Shown here: piece by piece, positions 8,148-16,154 of the stretch
Numbering within the stretch: the first letter of the stretch is position 1
Layout of the letters: each line of letters opens with the position of its first letter
Source: SAR324 cluster bacterium
Lineage (GTDB): Bacteria; SAR324; JACQKK01
Reading direction: 5' to 3'
DNA: 39,431 nt
NCBI GenBank assembly: GCA_022574555.1
Contig: JACZRV010000023.1
Location: 1-39,431 of the forward strand
Translations under genes and position numbers: made by a program
Notes under the pieces: model-generated
What the model saw: only the letters and a program-made list of their open reading frames with translations
Told to the model about the DNA's origin: nothing
Databases searched by the model: none

Positions 8148-8804
8148 ATGACCGAATGGATTCTGGACGCCGTCTCGCGCGACGTGTTGGGCAAGGGCGG
8201 CGTCCGTAAATTACGGCGGACGGGCCAAGTGCCGGCGATTATTTACGGACTGAAAGATCCCCAACCCATTCAGGTGCCGGAACGGGAGGCCGCCCTGTTG
8301 GTGCATCGGGCCCAAGGCGTATCCCGGATGGTCACCCTGCGGCTGGCGGACACACCGAAGGCCAAACCGAAAGATCGCCGAGTGCTGCTCAAGGAGGTTC
8401 AGACGACACCGGTCGGTAACAAACTGCTACACATCGATTTCAATGAGATCGATATCAAGCAGACCGTCCACGCCACGGTAGAAGTTCGGCCGGTGGGTGT
8501 GGCAGCCGGGGTCAAGTTCGGTGGTACGATGCAAACGGTGCTGCACGAATTGACAGTGGAGTGCCTGCCCACCGAAATACCCGAATTCCTCGAGGCCGAA
8601 GTCAGCCACCTCGAGATTGGTCAGGCACTGCACGTGAGCGACGTGGTTTTTCCCCCCGGCGTGAAACCCGTTACCGATCAACACGCGGCCGTGATCGTGA
8701 TCTCCGGTCAAATGCGTGAAGATGAAGTTGCTGAGGCCGAAGCAGAAGTCGGGGAAGTGACCGAGGGGGAAGAGCCAGAAGAGCCGACACCGGCGGAATC
8801 CTAA
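8148..8804 (+). CDS. rplY: 50S ribosomal protein L25 (long, CTC form)
   Basis: The 218-residue protein has the 5S-rRNA-binding L25 domain at residues 1-95 (DAVSRDVLGKGGVRKLRRTG, VPAIIYG, LHIDFNEID), the TL5/CTC beta domain at about 100-190 (HELTVECLPTEIPEFLEAEV), and an acidic tail rich in Glu that is normal for this long form. GGGAG lies about ten bases before the ATG. It opens a plus-strand set continuing with pth 32 bases later, then S6, S18 and L9. In many bacteria prs and ispE lie just upstream; here the upstream side is transposon debris, so the operon head may have been replaced. Confidence 0.96.
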   Translation: MTEWILDAVSRDVLGKGGVRKLRRTGQVPAIIYGLKDPQPIQVPEREAALLVHRAQGVSRMVTLRLADTPKAKPKDRRVLLKEVQTTPVGNKLLHIDFNEIDIKQTVHATVEVRPVGVAAGVKFGGTMQTVLHELTVECLPTEIPEFLEAEVSHLEIGQALHVSDVVFPPGVKPVTDQHAAVIVISGQMREDEVAEAEAEVGEVTEGEEPEEPTPAES

Positions 8805-8836
8805 GCTTCGCGTACGGCCATGGCGGGGCCTTTACG

Positions 8837-9391
8837 ATGAGAATGGTGGTGGGGTTGGGTAACCCCGGAAGAAAGTATGAATCCTCCCGCCATAACCTGG
8901 GGTTTCAGGTCATCGACCGCGCGGCGGAGCGGCTGTCCCTGGCCGGATGGAAATCCCAATTCGAGGCACAGGTGGCGCGGGGCCATTGCGACGCGGGTTC
9001 ATTTCTGCTGGTTAAGCCACAGACGTTTGTGAATCTCAGCGGCAGGTCCGTCGCGGCAGTTGTAAATTACTTCCAGATTGAACCCAGCGATCGTCTGGTC
9101 GTCGTGGATGACCTGGACTTGGATGTGGGCCGCATTCGTATCCGCAGCGAGGGAGGACACGGCGGCCACAATGGTTTACGCTCCGTAATCGACCACTTGG
9201 GTGGCGGGGATTTTAAGCGTGTGCGGATCGGAATCGGCCGCCCCCCGGAAGGCGCTACGGTCACCGGGCATGTCCTGGGCGCATCGCCCAAGGAGGAGGA
9301 AGAAAAATTATCCAGGGCCAGGGAAGAAGTGGCCGGGCTCGTTATTCGGTTCATAGCAGACGGCCTGTTAGAAAACTGGACCTCGAATTGA
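8837..9391 (+). CDS. pth: Peptidyl-tRNA hydrolase
   Basis: The 184-residue enzyme cleaves peptidyl-tRNA released by stalled or aborted translation. It opens with MRMVVGLGNPGRKY and has SRHNLGFQVID, giving the catalytic His19 and the substrate-binding Asn9 equivalents. LVKPQTFVNLSG, VVDDLDLDVGRIRIR and EGGHGGHNGLRSVIDHLG complete the family signatures in order. The length is normal. It sits between rplY and rpsF; the GTPase gene ychF that often follows it is absent, and only about 80 bases separate it from the S6 start. Confidence 0.97.
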   Translation: MRMVVGLGNPGRKYESSRHNLGFQVIDRAAERLSLAGWKSQFEAQVARGHCDAGSFLLVKPQTFVNLSGRSVAAVVNYFQIEPSDRLVVVDDLDLDVGRIRIRSEGGHGGHNGLRSVIDHLGGGDFKRVRIGIGRPPEGATVTGHVLGASPKEEEEKLSRAREEVAGLVIRFIADGLLENWTSN

Positions 9392-9472
9392 AACCGCCAC
9401 CGGCGTTCAGCGATACTTGGTATCGCGATGAGATGCCCGGCGGCAGTCAACCATGAAAAGAAAGTGGCGTGC

Positions 9473-9838
9473 ATGAAAGGGTACGAGATCATCTTCATCG
9501 TGGATCCCAACATTGGCGAGGAGGGGCAGCAGGCTCTTCTCGACAAAACCAAGGAAATCTATGCTGGCGCGGGAGGTTCGGTAATTCACGATGCGAATTG
9601 GGGCCGGCGCAAGCTGGCCTACCGCGTCAAGAAGCTGGAATATGGAATTTACTTTCTGCTTTATGTGGACCGGGTGGCCGGCGCGTTGAAGGACCTGGAA
9701 AATCAGTTCCGATTCAACCCGGACATCATCAAATGGCAAACTGTGGCCATCGACGACGTGGATCAGGAGCACACCGCTTTTCAGCAGCTCAAGAGCGAGG
9801 GCTCCCTGGCTCAGAAAATCAGCGATCGCGGCAGATAA
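9473..9838 (+). CDS. rpsF: 30S ribosomal protein S6
   Basis: This is a 121-residue S6 protein (MKGYEIIFIVDPNIGEEG, GRRKLAYRVKKLEYGIYFLL, LENQFRFNPDIIKWQTVAID), which pairs with S18 on the central domain of 16S rRNA. I chose the ATG at 9473 because the S6 fold begins there. The open frame extends back to 9428, but its first 15 residues do not belong to the family. It is followed by rpsR after 30 bases, the classic S6-S18-L9 order. S6 often represses its own operon by binding an mRNA mimic of its rRNA site; I could not identify that site here. Confidence 0.96.
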   Translation: MKGYEIIFIVDPNIGEEGQQALLDKTKEIYAGAGGSVIHDANWGRRKLAYRVKKLEYGIYFLLYVDRVAGALKDLENQFRFNPDIIKWQTVAIDDVDQEHTAFQQLKSEGSLAQKISDRGR

Positions 9839-9868
9839 AGCGCAGTTACAGCGACGAAGGGTTCGACC

Positions 9869-10147
9869 ATGGCGAAGAAAAAGAAGAAAAAAACGGCTCG
9901 CAAGTGGGCCTATGGTAATCGCATCATCATTCCAAGGCGGAAAACTTCCGAACTCAACAAGCTCACGGCTATCCCGTACAAGGATGTGGAGCTTTTGAAA
10001 AACTACCTGACCGAGCGGGGCCGGATCATACCCCGCCGGATCACCGGCAACACAGCCCGTACCCAACGGGCGTTGACCAGGGCCATCAAGCGGGCGCGCG
10101 ACATCTCTTTGCTCTCCTATGCCGACGGGTACGTCGCCCAGGATTAA
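9869..10147 (+). CDS. rpsR: 30S ribosomal protein S18
   Basis: The 92-residue S18 begins with a lysine run ([13 protein letters not shown]). It then shows the conserved [20 protein letters not shown], and [14 protein letters not shown] followed by [19 protein letters not shown]. It binds 16S rRNA as a dimer with S6. GAAGG precedes the start at a suitable distance. I see no CxxC zinc site, so this is a zinc-independent type. It lies between rpsF and rplI. Confidence 0.97.
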   Translation: MAKKKKKKTARKWAYGNRIIIPRRKTSELNKLTAIPYKDVELLKNYLTERGRIIPRRITGNTARTQRALTRAIKRARDISLLSYADGYVAQD

Positions 10148-10196
10148 TCGCCGGCAAGGGCCGGTATTTCGGCCACGAAATTAGAGGATCGTCGCC

Positions 10197-10895
10197 ATGC
10201 AGCTCATATTGATCAAGGACGTGCCGCACCTGGGTTCCCTCGGGGACCAGGTGCGGGTCAAGGACGGCTTCGCCCGCAATTACCTCCTTCCCCAAGGCTT
10301 CGCCATAGCGGCCAGCAGCAAAAATGCGCGCCAGATCGCGCATAAGCGCAAGTTTCTGGAGGTATTGCGCCAGGACGCGATCGTCGCCGCCGAGAAAGAG
10401 GCGGACAAAGTGGGCGAGCTGGAATTGGAAATTTCTGCAAAAGCGGGCGCCAATGGCCGGCTGTTCGGTTCGGTCACCAACCGCCAAATTCAGGCTGCGC
10501 TGGCCGAGATGGGCTACGACCTGGATCGGCGCTCCATCACCCTCCACACGCCCATCAAGAGCGTCGGGACGTTCGGGGCCACCGTGAAGCTGCACAGCGA
10601 CGTGAAAACCGATATCTCGGTGAAGGTAATACCCATCGATCCCGCCGCAGCCGATTTGAAAGAGGCAGCGGAGGGTGAAGACGCTCCCACGGCAGGCCAG
10701 GAGCAACAAGCCGCCCCCGAAGCGGCACAGGCCGCTGACGACGACCCCCGGATCGGCGACGAGACCCCAACCTCGGGGGAATCCGCGGCGAGTGAAACAG
10801 CCGCTCCCGCAGAAGGCGATCCGCACCAGAGCACTGCGGAAGATGCCGGCACCGCCGCGGTGCCAGCCGAAAACGAGGGCGAATCCCAGGCCTGA
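10197..10895 (+). CDS. rplI: 50S ribosomal protein L9 with long acidic C-terminal extension
   Basis: Residues 1-148 are ordinary L9: the N-terminal 23S-binding domain MQLILIKDVPHLGSLGDQVR with VKDGFARNYLLPQGFA, a long connecting helix, and the C-terminal domain with KAGANGRLFGSVTNRQI and HTPIKSVGTFGATVKLH. Family members usually stop near residue 150. Here about 80 more residues follow, almost all Ala, Glu, Asp, Pro, Gln, Ser and Thr, with no predicted fold. AGAGG precedes the start. The reading frame is unbroken through the tail and ends normally, so it is not an obvious frameshift product. The tail's function is unknown. Confidence 0.95.
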   Translation: MQLILIKDVPHLGSLGDQVRVKDGFARNYLLPQGFAIAASSKNARQIAHKRKFLEVLRQDAIVAAEKEADKVGELELEISAKAGANGRLFGSVTNRQIQAALAEMGYDLDRRSITLHTPIKSVGTFGATVKLHSDVKTDISVKVIPIDPAAADLKEAAEGEDAPTAGQEQQAAPEAAQAADDDPRIGDETPTSGESAASETAAPAEGDPHQSTAEDAGTAAVPAENEGESQA

Positions 10896-11226
10896 AGCGA
10901 AGCCGTCGTGACGATTGGTGCCAGGCCGGTAATCGCTCCTCATTCGAGGCTCCGGTAAATTCACCGTAACCCGCAGAGCACCCCTTAATCGCCGACGCCC
11001 CACAATCCACCAATATTATCAACCCCCTGTACCCAGACTCTTCCGTGAAATCCTGATTGCACGCGCCCAGCGCAGGCTCCGGATCGATTTTTTTTGCATC
11101 CGGCGATGCATCATGCCGATGCATATGCTATGGTGCCCGAATCGAATCCTTTGATGGTGGATTCGGTATTCCGGTCGAAATCATGGATGATCAGCGGCGC
11201 CAGGATTGCGCCCGGACGGATCCGCA
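10896..11226. other. Intergenic region between rplI and dnaB
   Basis: This 331-base gap holds no gene I can support. A T-run at 11088-11095 is followed by two direct copies of CGATGCAT (11104-11111 and 11117-11124), 13 bases apart, each with a palindromic ATGCAT core. Their position about 100 bases before dnaB would suit an operator, but no regulator can be named. A separate promoter for dnaB here is plausible because of the gap length. Confidence 0.4.
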
Positions 11227-12585
11227 ATGACACCTGCTCCCCAAACCGAATCCCTGTTGCCCCACGACAAGGAAGCCGAACAAGGCGTGCTCGGCGCCAT
11301 AATCCACAACAACGAGGCGGTGCACGAGGCGCTAAAGGTCGTGGAGACCGAGTCATTCTTCTCGCCCGCCCACCAGCACATCTTCCAGGCCATGTACGAC
11401 CTGGCCGAGGTCAACGAGCCCATCGACGAGATCACCGTGGGCAATCACCTGCGCGCCAAGAATCAACTGGAGCAGGTCGGTGGGTTGGTCTATATCGCCG
11501 AATTGGTCGATCTCACGCCGGTGGCGACGAATGTCGTTTTTTATGCCGAGATCGTCCGCGAAAAACACCAGCTCCGCAATCTGATTACCGCCGCCATGGA
11601 GATCGCCGCCAAGGGCCGCGAGACCCCGGAGGACGTGGAAGGGCTCATCCACAGCGCCGAAGACACCTTCCTCAAACTGGCGGACACGGCGACCAAACGC
11701 AGCTATGCCCACATCAAGGATTTGCTGGTGGAGGGCTTCAACAAGCTGGAAGCGGATCACGACCGGGAAGACGGACTGACGGGCGTGCCCACGGGTTTTG
11801 TCGAGCTGGACGAGATGACGAATGGGTTCCAGCCGTCGGACCTGATCATCGTCGCGGCGCGCCCTTCCATGGGTAAGACCTCCTTCGCCTTGAGCGTGGC
11901 CAAGTATGCCGCGGTGCGCACGGGGAACCCGAGCCTGTTGTTCAGCCTGGAAATGTCCAAGGACCAAATGGCGAGGCGGCTGCTGTGCTCCGAGGCGGGC
12001 GTGGACAGTCAGAAACTGCGAGCCAACCGGCTCGACGAATACGATTGGGACAAGCTGGCCGCCGCAGCGGGCACCCTTTCCCAGGCGGCGCTTTATATCG
12101 ACGAGACTCCCGGACTGACCCCCCTGGCCCTGAAGGCCACCGCGCGCCGCATCAAAGCGGAACACGGGCTGGGCCTGATCGTGGTGGACTATCTGCAACT
12201 CATGGTTGCCGGGAGGAAGACCGACAACAGGGAGCAGGAAATCGCGGAGATTTCCCGCAATCTGAAAGCCACCGCCAAGGAACTGGAAGTGCCCGTCGTG
12301 GCCTGTGCCCAACTCAACCGGGCCCTGGAAAATCGGAGCGACAAGAGACCTCAGCTCGCCGATCTGAGGGAATCGGGGGCCATCGAGCAGGACGCCGACA
12401 TCGTGATGTTCATTTACCGGGACGAGGTATACAACAAGGATTCCGAGGATGCCGGCATCGCCGAGATCAGCATCGCCAAACACCGGAATGGACCCATCGG
12501 TGTGCGGCGTCTGGCGTTCGTCCCCGAATATACGAAATTCGCCAACCTATCCCTGAGGCAGGGCGACGACGGGATGCCTTATTGA
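11227..12585 (+). CDS. dnaB: Replicative DNA helicase DnaB
   Basis: This 452-residue hexameric helicase unwinds DNA ahead of the replisome. The N-terminal primase-binding domain starts LLPHDKEAEQGVLGAIIHN. The RecA-like domain has Walker A ARPSMGKTSFA (Lys217), LLFSLEMSKDQMARRLL, Walker B LGLIVVDYLQLM, and the DnaB motif LADLRESGAIEQDADIVMFI, ending with KHRNGPIG. No intein is present. I start at 11227 (MTPAPQTESLL); an in-frame start at 11206 adds seven unlikely residues. dnaB after L9 is a widespread gene order. Confidence 0.97.
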   Translation: MTPAPQTESLLPHDKEAEQGVLGAIIHNNEAVHEALKVVETESFFSPAHQHIFQAMYDLAEVNEPIDEITVGNHLRAKNQLEQVGGLVYIAELVDLTPVATNVVFYAEIVREKHQLRNLITAAMEIAAKGRETPEDVEGLIHSAEDTFLKLADTATKRSYAHIKDLLVEGFNKLEADHDREDGLTGVPTGFVELDEMTNGFQPSDLIIVAARPSMGKTSFALSVAKYAAVRTGNPSLLFSLEMSKDQMARRLLCSEAGVDSQKLRANRLDEYDWDKLAAAAGTLSQAALYIDETPGLTPLALKATARRIKAEHGLGLIVVDYLQLMVAGRKTDNREQEIAEISRNLKATAKELEVPVVACAQLNRALENRSDKRPQLADLRESGAIEQDADIVMFIYRDEVYNKDSEDAGIAEISIAKHRNGPIGVRRLAFVPEYTKFANLSLRQGDDGMPY

Positions 12586-12696
12586 TAAAATATATTTTGC
12601 TTGCGGCGTCGTCTTTGCATATCATGAGACAAAAGCCTCGGTGACGGGCAAGTCCGTACTTGGCGGGGCCAACACACAATTCCATAGGCGAGAGCC

Positions 12697-13425
12697 ATGA
12701 GCGCAGACGTGGACGACATCCTCGGCGAAGAAGGGGAAGGCGAAGGGGTTTCCCTCGACGGCGACCTGGAGGACATGCTCACCGGTTCGGAAGGCGAAGC
12801 TGATGCCGACGCCGGAAGCGAAGGCGAAGGGGTTTCCCTCGACGGCGACCTGGAGGACATGCTCGCCGGTTCGGAAGGCGAAACTGATGCCGATGCCGGA
12901 AGCGAAGACGAAGGGGTTTCCCTCGACGGCGACCTGGAGGATATGCTCGCCGGTTCGGATGGCGAAACTGACGACGACGCTGGAGGCGAAGACGAAGGGG
13001 TTTCCCTCGACAGCGACCTGGAGGACATGCTCGCTGGTGGCGGAGAGGACGAAGACGCCGAATCCGGGGGAGAGGTCAAGGCTCCTCCCGGCTCCGCACC
13101 CCCGCCCGCTGTTAACGCGGGGCTGGAAGCCTCACGGGCCAGCTTATCCGCTACCGAAGCAGTCAACCTGGATTTCCTGCTCGACATCCAACTGCATACC
13201 ACATTCGAGGTGGGTCGCTCGCAGATGGTCGTCAGCGACCTGCTGACCCTCGGCCAAGGCTCCGTGGTGGAATTGCACCGGCTGGTGGGCGAGGAGTTGG
13301 ACCTGTTCGTCAACGGCAAATTGATCGCCAAGGGGGAAGTGGTGGTGGTCAACGAGAAATTCGGATGCCGGATTTCCGAAATTATTTCGCCGCAGGACCG
13401 GGTCAAGCACCTCGCGACTTTTTAA
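12697..13425 (+). CDS. fliN: Flagellar motor switch protein FliN with acidic repeat domain
   Basis: The C-terminal part (about residues 150-242) is a SpoA/FliN domain: LDFLLDIQLHTTFEVGRSQM, then DLLTLGQGSVVEL, LVGEELDLFVNGKLIAKGEV, VVNEKFGCRISEIISP and a short tail. FliN forms the lower C-ring of the flagellar switch. HrcQ/SctQ of type III secretion is the alternative, but the ending fits FliN better. The first 150 residues are unusual: about four copies of a 28-residue acidic unit (VSLDGDLEDML). Ordinary FliN is 90-140 residues. No other flagellar gene is nearby; dnaB ends 111 bases upstream. The start follows GGCGAGAGCC, a modest ribosome site. Confidence 0.85.
   Translation: MSADVDDILGEEGEGEGVSLDGDLEDMLTGSEGEADADAGSEGEGVSLDGDLEDMLAGSEGETDADAGSEDEGVSLDGDLEDMLAGSDGETDDDAGGEDEGVSLDSDLEDMLAGGGEDEDAESGGEVKAPPGSAPPPAVNAGLEASRASLSATEAVNLDFLLDIQLHTTFEVGRSQMVVSDLLTLGQGSVVELHRLVGEELDLFVNGKLIAKGEVVVVNEKFGCRISEIISPQDRVKHLATF
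12742..13041 (+). repeat. 84-base tandem repeat within fliN, four units
   Basis: GAAGGGGTTTCCCTCGAC recurs at 12742, 12826, 12910 and (with GACAGC following) 12994, an exact 84-base period or 28 codons. Units are nearly identical at DNA level, with scattered third-position changes. Recent slippage or unequal crossing-over is likely, and copy number may vary between strains. Confidence 0.95.
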
Positions 13426-13453
13426 TGCATCACACCGTACCCGCCGCCTTTAT

Positions 13454-14569
13454 TCAAGACTTGAAATTTCCATCCGAACTGTCCTGATCACCATGGCTGG
13501 ATTGGCCGTTAGATGCTGGGTCGTCTGGCACGGTAGCACTTGGGCCGGCCACGCCGGGCCGATCGCTGTCGGGTCCTTGGCCGCCTCCCCCCTCAGAAGG
13601 CTCGTGGGCGGTATCTATCGATTGTTCGGTCAGGGATTGCTCCGATCCTGCCGCTTCACCGGCGGTGGTGGTATCACCGTCATCTTTCGCGGAAGAATTC
13701 TCGTTTGAGCTCGCTTCCACCGCTCGGAGCTCGTCAGAGCGCTCTTGCGATACCGTGGCGCCCGGCGTAGGGCTCTGTGCGCGATGCGACTGGTCCGTGG
13801 GACGCCGTGGCGTGCGGATGAACCTGTGCAGCGCTCCCATGAGACCCGATTTATCTTGGAAAGTGCCGAGGTGGCTCAATCCGGGAAACGACTGGAAACG
13901 TGCACGCGGAATGCGCCGCGCCGCTGCGGCGATCCGATCCGCCGCCGGATCGTTTTCGCCGGCAAACAGCGTAATGGGTGACTGGACGGGAAGCTTTTCC
14001 CGAGAGGGCGCCTCCCATCCGCTCATCGCTTCGAGCAGAGCCACGGCGACGCCGTGCTCCTCTTCGTCCACCGTGCTGTTGCTGCGAACGAGTCGCCCGG
14101 CCTTACATCGCTCGTCTACAAGTTGAGAGAATGGTTTACCTCGAAGTTGATCGGCCTGCTCGCGCCAATCCGCCTGGGCCGGCTCGGTGACGAACGGTGC
14201 TTCCCCTCCCACCATGACCAGGCGCACCCGGTCGGGAAACCGGTACAGCAAGTCGAACCCCACCAATGCACCGAGGGAATAGCCCACGAAATGGGCGTTG
14301 CGCACATCCAGCCAGTCCATGATAGCGACCATGTCCTCGGCAAATAGAGCGAACCGAAACCGCTCTTTTTGCGAATGGCGCTCGCTGCGGCCATGTCCAC
14401 GGGCATCGGGGATGATGACTCGGAAATCCTTTGAGAGCTCCTCCACATATCCTGCGTCGAACCAATCCTTGTGTGATCCGAACAGCCCATGATGGAGAAT
14501 GAGAAACGCGCCTTTTTCGCCTTCGTATTGAAAATGGATGCGCGTCTTGTTGCTGACCACGATAGTCAT
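13454..14569 (-). CDS. Alpha/beta hydrolase with long disordered tail
   Basis: Residues 1-252 are an alpha/beta hydrolase: ILHHGLFGSHKDW oxyanion region, VIIPDARGHGRS, nucleophile elbow VGYSLGA (Ser98), acid FAGENDPAAD (Asp207) and base GLSHLG (His233). The triad is complete; the substrate cannot be told, and esterase-type enzymes are closest. Residues 255-371 are a low-complexity tail rich in Ser, Glu, Asp, Thr, Pro and Gly that ordinary family members lack. The gene is convergent with fliN and 96 bases downstream of the HAD gene on the same strand, so the two are probably co-transcribed. Confidence 0.88.
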   Translation of the reverse strand: MTIVVSNKTRIHFQYEGEKGAFLILHHGLFGSHKDWFDAGYVEELSKDFRVIIPDARGHGRSERHSQKERFRFALFAEDMVAIMDWLDVRNAHFVGYSLGALVGFDLLYRFPDRVRLVMVGGEAPFVTEPAQADWREQADQLRGKPFSQLVDERCKAGRLVRSNSTVDEEEHGVAVALLEAMSGWEAPSREKLPVQSPITLFAGENDPAADRIAAAARRIPRARFQSFPGLSHLGTFQDKSGLMGALHRFIRTPRRPTDQSHRAQSPTPGATVSQERSDELRAVEASSNENSSAKDDGDTTTAGEAAGSEQSLTEQSIDTAHEPSEGGGGQGPDSDRPGVAGPSATVPDDPASNGQSSHGDQDSSDGNFKS

Positions 14570-14665
14570 CGGCCAGAGTCTCCCGATTCAGGTAATGATC
14601 GATCCAGTTGCGACGCTCTACCCGTACCAGCCGGTGCGAGGAGCGTCCAGGCGACGTTCAGCGGG

Positions 14666-15406
14666 TCAGGTCAGGATATTTGCGATATCGATCAACGACG
14701 TTATCGAAAATGTGGGGCGGAGCTCCGGCGGAGCGGTCTCGCCGTTGACATTGACCCAAGCCACATCCAAACCGGCCGCGCCGGCTCCGGCCACGTCATC
14801 GGCCAGGGAATCCCCCACGAAGAGTATCCGCCGGCGATCCTCGCCCACCATCTCAAGTGCCTTATCGAAGGCGCGGCGTCCGGGTTTACGGTAACCGATC
14901 GTGGCCGAAACTACGATCGGATCGAACCATGGTTCAATGTCCTGCCGCCGGAGCATATTCAGTAAGGCGGGAGCATAATCGAAATTGGAGAATATGGCCA
15001 ACCGGAAATCGCGGCGCAGCGTTCGCAGCAGTTTCTGGTAGTCGGCGGGAAGCGCGTAGCTGCGCGTAACCCCTTCCATGTGGGTGGCCAGTAATTCGGT
15101 CAATTGCTCGTCTCCGGGCGGGGTCAACTCCAGCATCTCGAACATGCGGCCGAAGCGCTCAAGAGCCGAAATCTCGCGGCATTCTTCACCGCGCAGCGAT
15201 TCGGCCCAACGCCACGCATCACGCATGGCCCAGTGGACGGCTTCCGGAGCCAACCCGGGGTTGCTTTCCGCAAGATGCTTTAGCAAAAGCCCTGCGGTGG
15301 AGGGGGTCTGCTTGCCATCCAGCAAGATGGTTGGCATGCGCGATGCCACCGGCAGGAAGAGTGTGTTAAAACAGTCGAACAGGATAACTCGATATTTTTT
15401 CACCAT
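14666..15406 (-). CDS. HAD-superfamily hydrolase
   Basis: The 246-residue chain (from the ATG at 15406, MVKKYRVILFDCFNTLF) has motif I DCFNT with the nucleophile Asp. The second Asp of the phosphatase pair is replaced by Phe, as in haloacid-dehalogenase-like members. Motif II is FRLAIFSN, motif III GYRKPGRRAF (Lys) and motif IV ILFVGDSLADDVAGA. A helical cap fills residues 20-115. It may be a phosphatase or dehalogenase; the substrate is unknown. The open frame extends to 15502, but the extra N-terminus (with His, Cys and Gly) does not fit the fold and would overlap lptE, which diverges from 15481. Confidence 0.85.
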   Translation of the reverse strand: MVKKYRVILFDCFNTLFLPVASRMPTILLDGKQTPSTAGLLLKHLAESNPGLAPEAVHWAMRDAWRWAESLRGEECREISALERFGRMFEMLELTPPGDEQLTELLATHMEGVTRSYALPADYQKLLRTLRRDFRLAIFSNFDYAPALLNMLRRQDIEPWFDPIVVSATIGYRKPGRRAFDKALEMVGEDRRRILFVGDSLADDVAGAGAAGLDVAWVNVNGETAPPELRPTFSITSLIDIANILT

Positions 15407-15480
15407 CGCGATCGTTTCCGCCGGGCAAGATTTCCCGTGATGCGAATCCATCGCTTCAATTCCACGGCCTTGTTCGGCCG

Positions 15481-16047
15481 GTGGCTGGTCAAGTGTCCCC
15501 ATTCAATCTTAGGCACATCGTTTCCGCAATCATCGGTTGGCGCCAGGAGCCCGTGATCGGCGCTTTCGTATTGGGGATCATGGTGGCCGGCTGTGGCTAC
15601 CAAATGGAGAAACCCCGCCTCCCCGGCGGCGCCCGCAACTTGAGCGTTGCGGTAATTCACAACCGAACCTTCACCGGGGAAGTGGACGTGCGATTGCGGC
15701 GCGAACTGCGCCGCCTACTGTACCGCGATGCTGGCATCCATGTTACGCCCCACGAGCAAAGCCAGCTCAGCCTCGAGATTTCGATCCGCAAGCTCACAAT
15801 AATACGACGGACCAGTCTACAAAATACGAGCGTGACAAGCCTCGCTTACAGACTGAGTGGAAAGATATCCCTCATCGATACCGATACCGGAGAGCTCCTG
15901 ATCGATGAACATCCGATCGCGACGACAACGCGGCTCGTCTTCAGCCAAGCGCAACTGGAAACCCCCGCTATACGCGACGAGGTATTGAGCGACGCCTTGA
16001 AAGTATTTTCCCAGTTGATCGTCGATCGGCTATTACTCAGTTTCTAA
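15481..16047 (+). CDS. lptE: LptE-like LPS-assembly lipoprotein
   Basis: The 188-residue protein has a lipoprotein signal ending GIMVAGCGYQ, where Cys38 would be lipidated. It then shows LPGGARNLSVAVIHNRTFTG and DVRLRRELRRLL, the typical early part of LptE, and IDTDTGELLIDEHPI and a C-terminal helix. LptE plugs the LptD barrel and guides lipopolysaccharide to the outer surface. The start is uncertain: GTG at 15481 gives a long hydrophilic lead before the hydrophobic run, and a GTG near 15554 would give a very short signal. It diverges from the HAD gene and converges on tlyA. Confidence 0.75.
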   Translation: MAGQVSPFNLRHIVSAIIGWRQEPVIGAFVLGIMVAGCGYQMEKPRLPGGARNLSVAVIHNRTFTGEVDVRLRRELRRLLYRDAGIHVTPHEQSQLSLEISIRKLTIIRRTSLQNTSVTSLAYRLSGKISLIDTDTGELLIDEHPIATTTRLVFSQAQLETPAIRDEVLSDALKVFSQLIVDRLLLSF

Positions 16048-16069
16048 ACGATCGACCCATTCGTCGAGT

Positions 16070-16093
16070 CGAGTCAGGAGCTCCCCTGACTCG
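16070..16093. terminator. Hairpin between convergent lptE and tlyA
   Basis: A perfect nine-base-pair stem CGAGTCAGG/CCTGACTCG (16070-16078 with 16085-16093) closes a six-base loop. It lies between the stop codons of two genes pointing at each other. The T-tract after it on the plus strand is poor (GTTTGGT), so it may work as a weak or Rho-assisted terminator for lptE. Confidence 0.6.
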
Positions 16094-16154
16094 GTTTGGT
16101 CTATTCAAGCCGGGCTCCGGGCGTGATCGTTGCGCCGGTCGTGGTGCCTCCAAT

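Noticed and set aside
11206..11226. Upstream start for dnaB
   Set aside because: The extra seven residues are not part of the DnaB family, and the ATG at 11227 gives the usual N-terminus.
12742..13041. CRISPR-like array
   Set aside because: The units are contiguous 84-base coding repeats with no unique spacers, inside the fliN frame.
12579..13406. Serine/proline-rich minus-strand frame across fliN
   Set aside because: It is the antisense of the acidic repeats and has no start context or homology.
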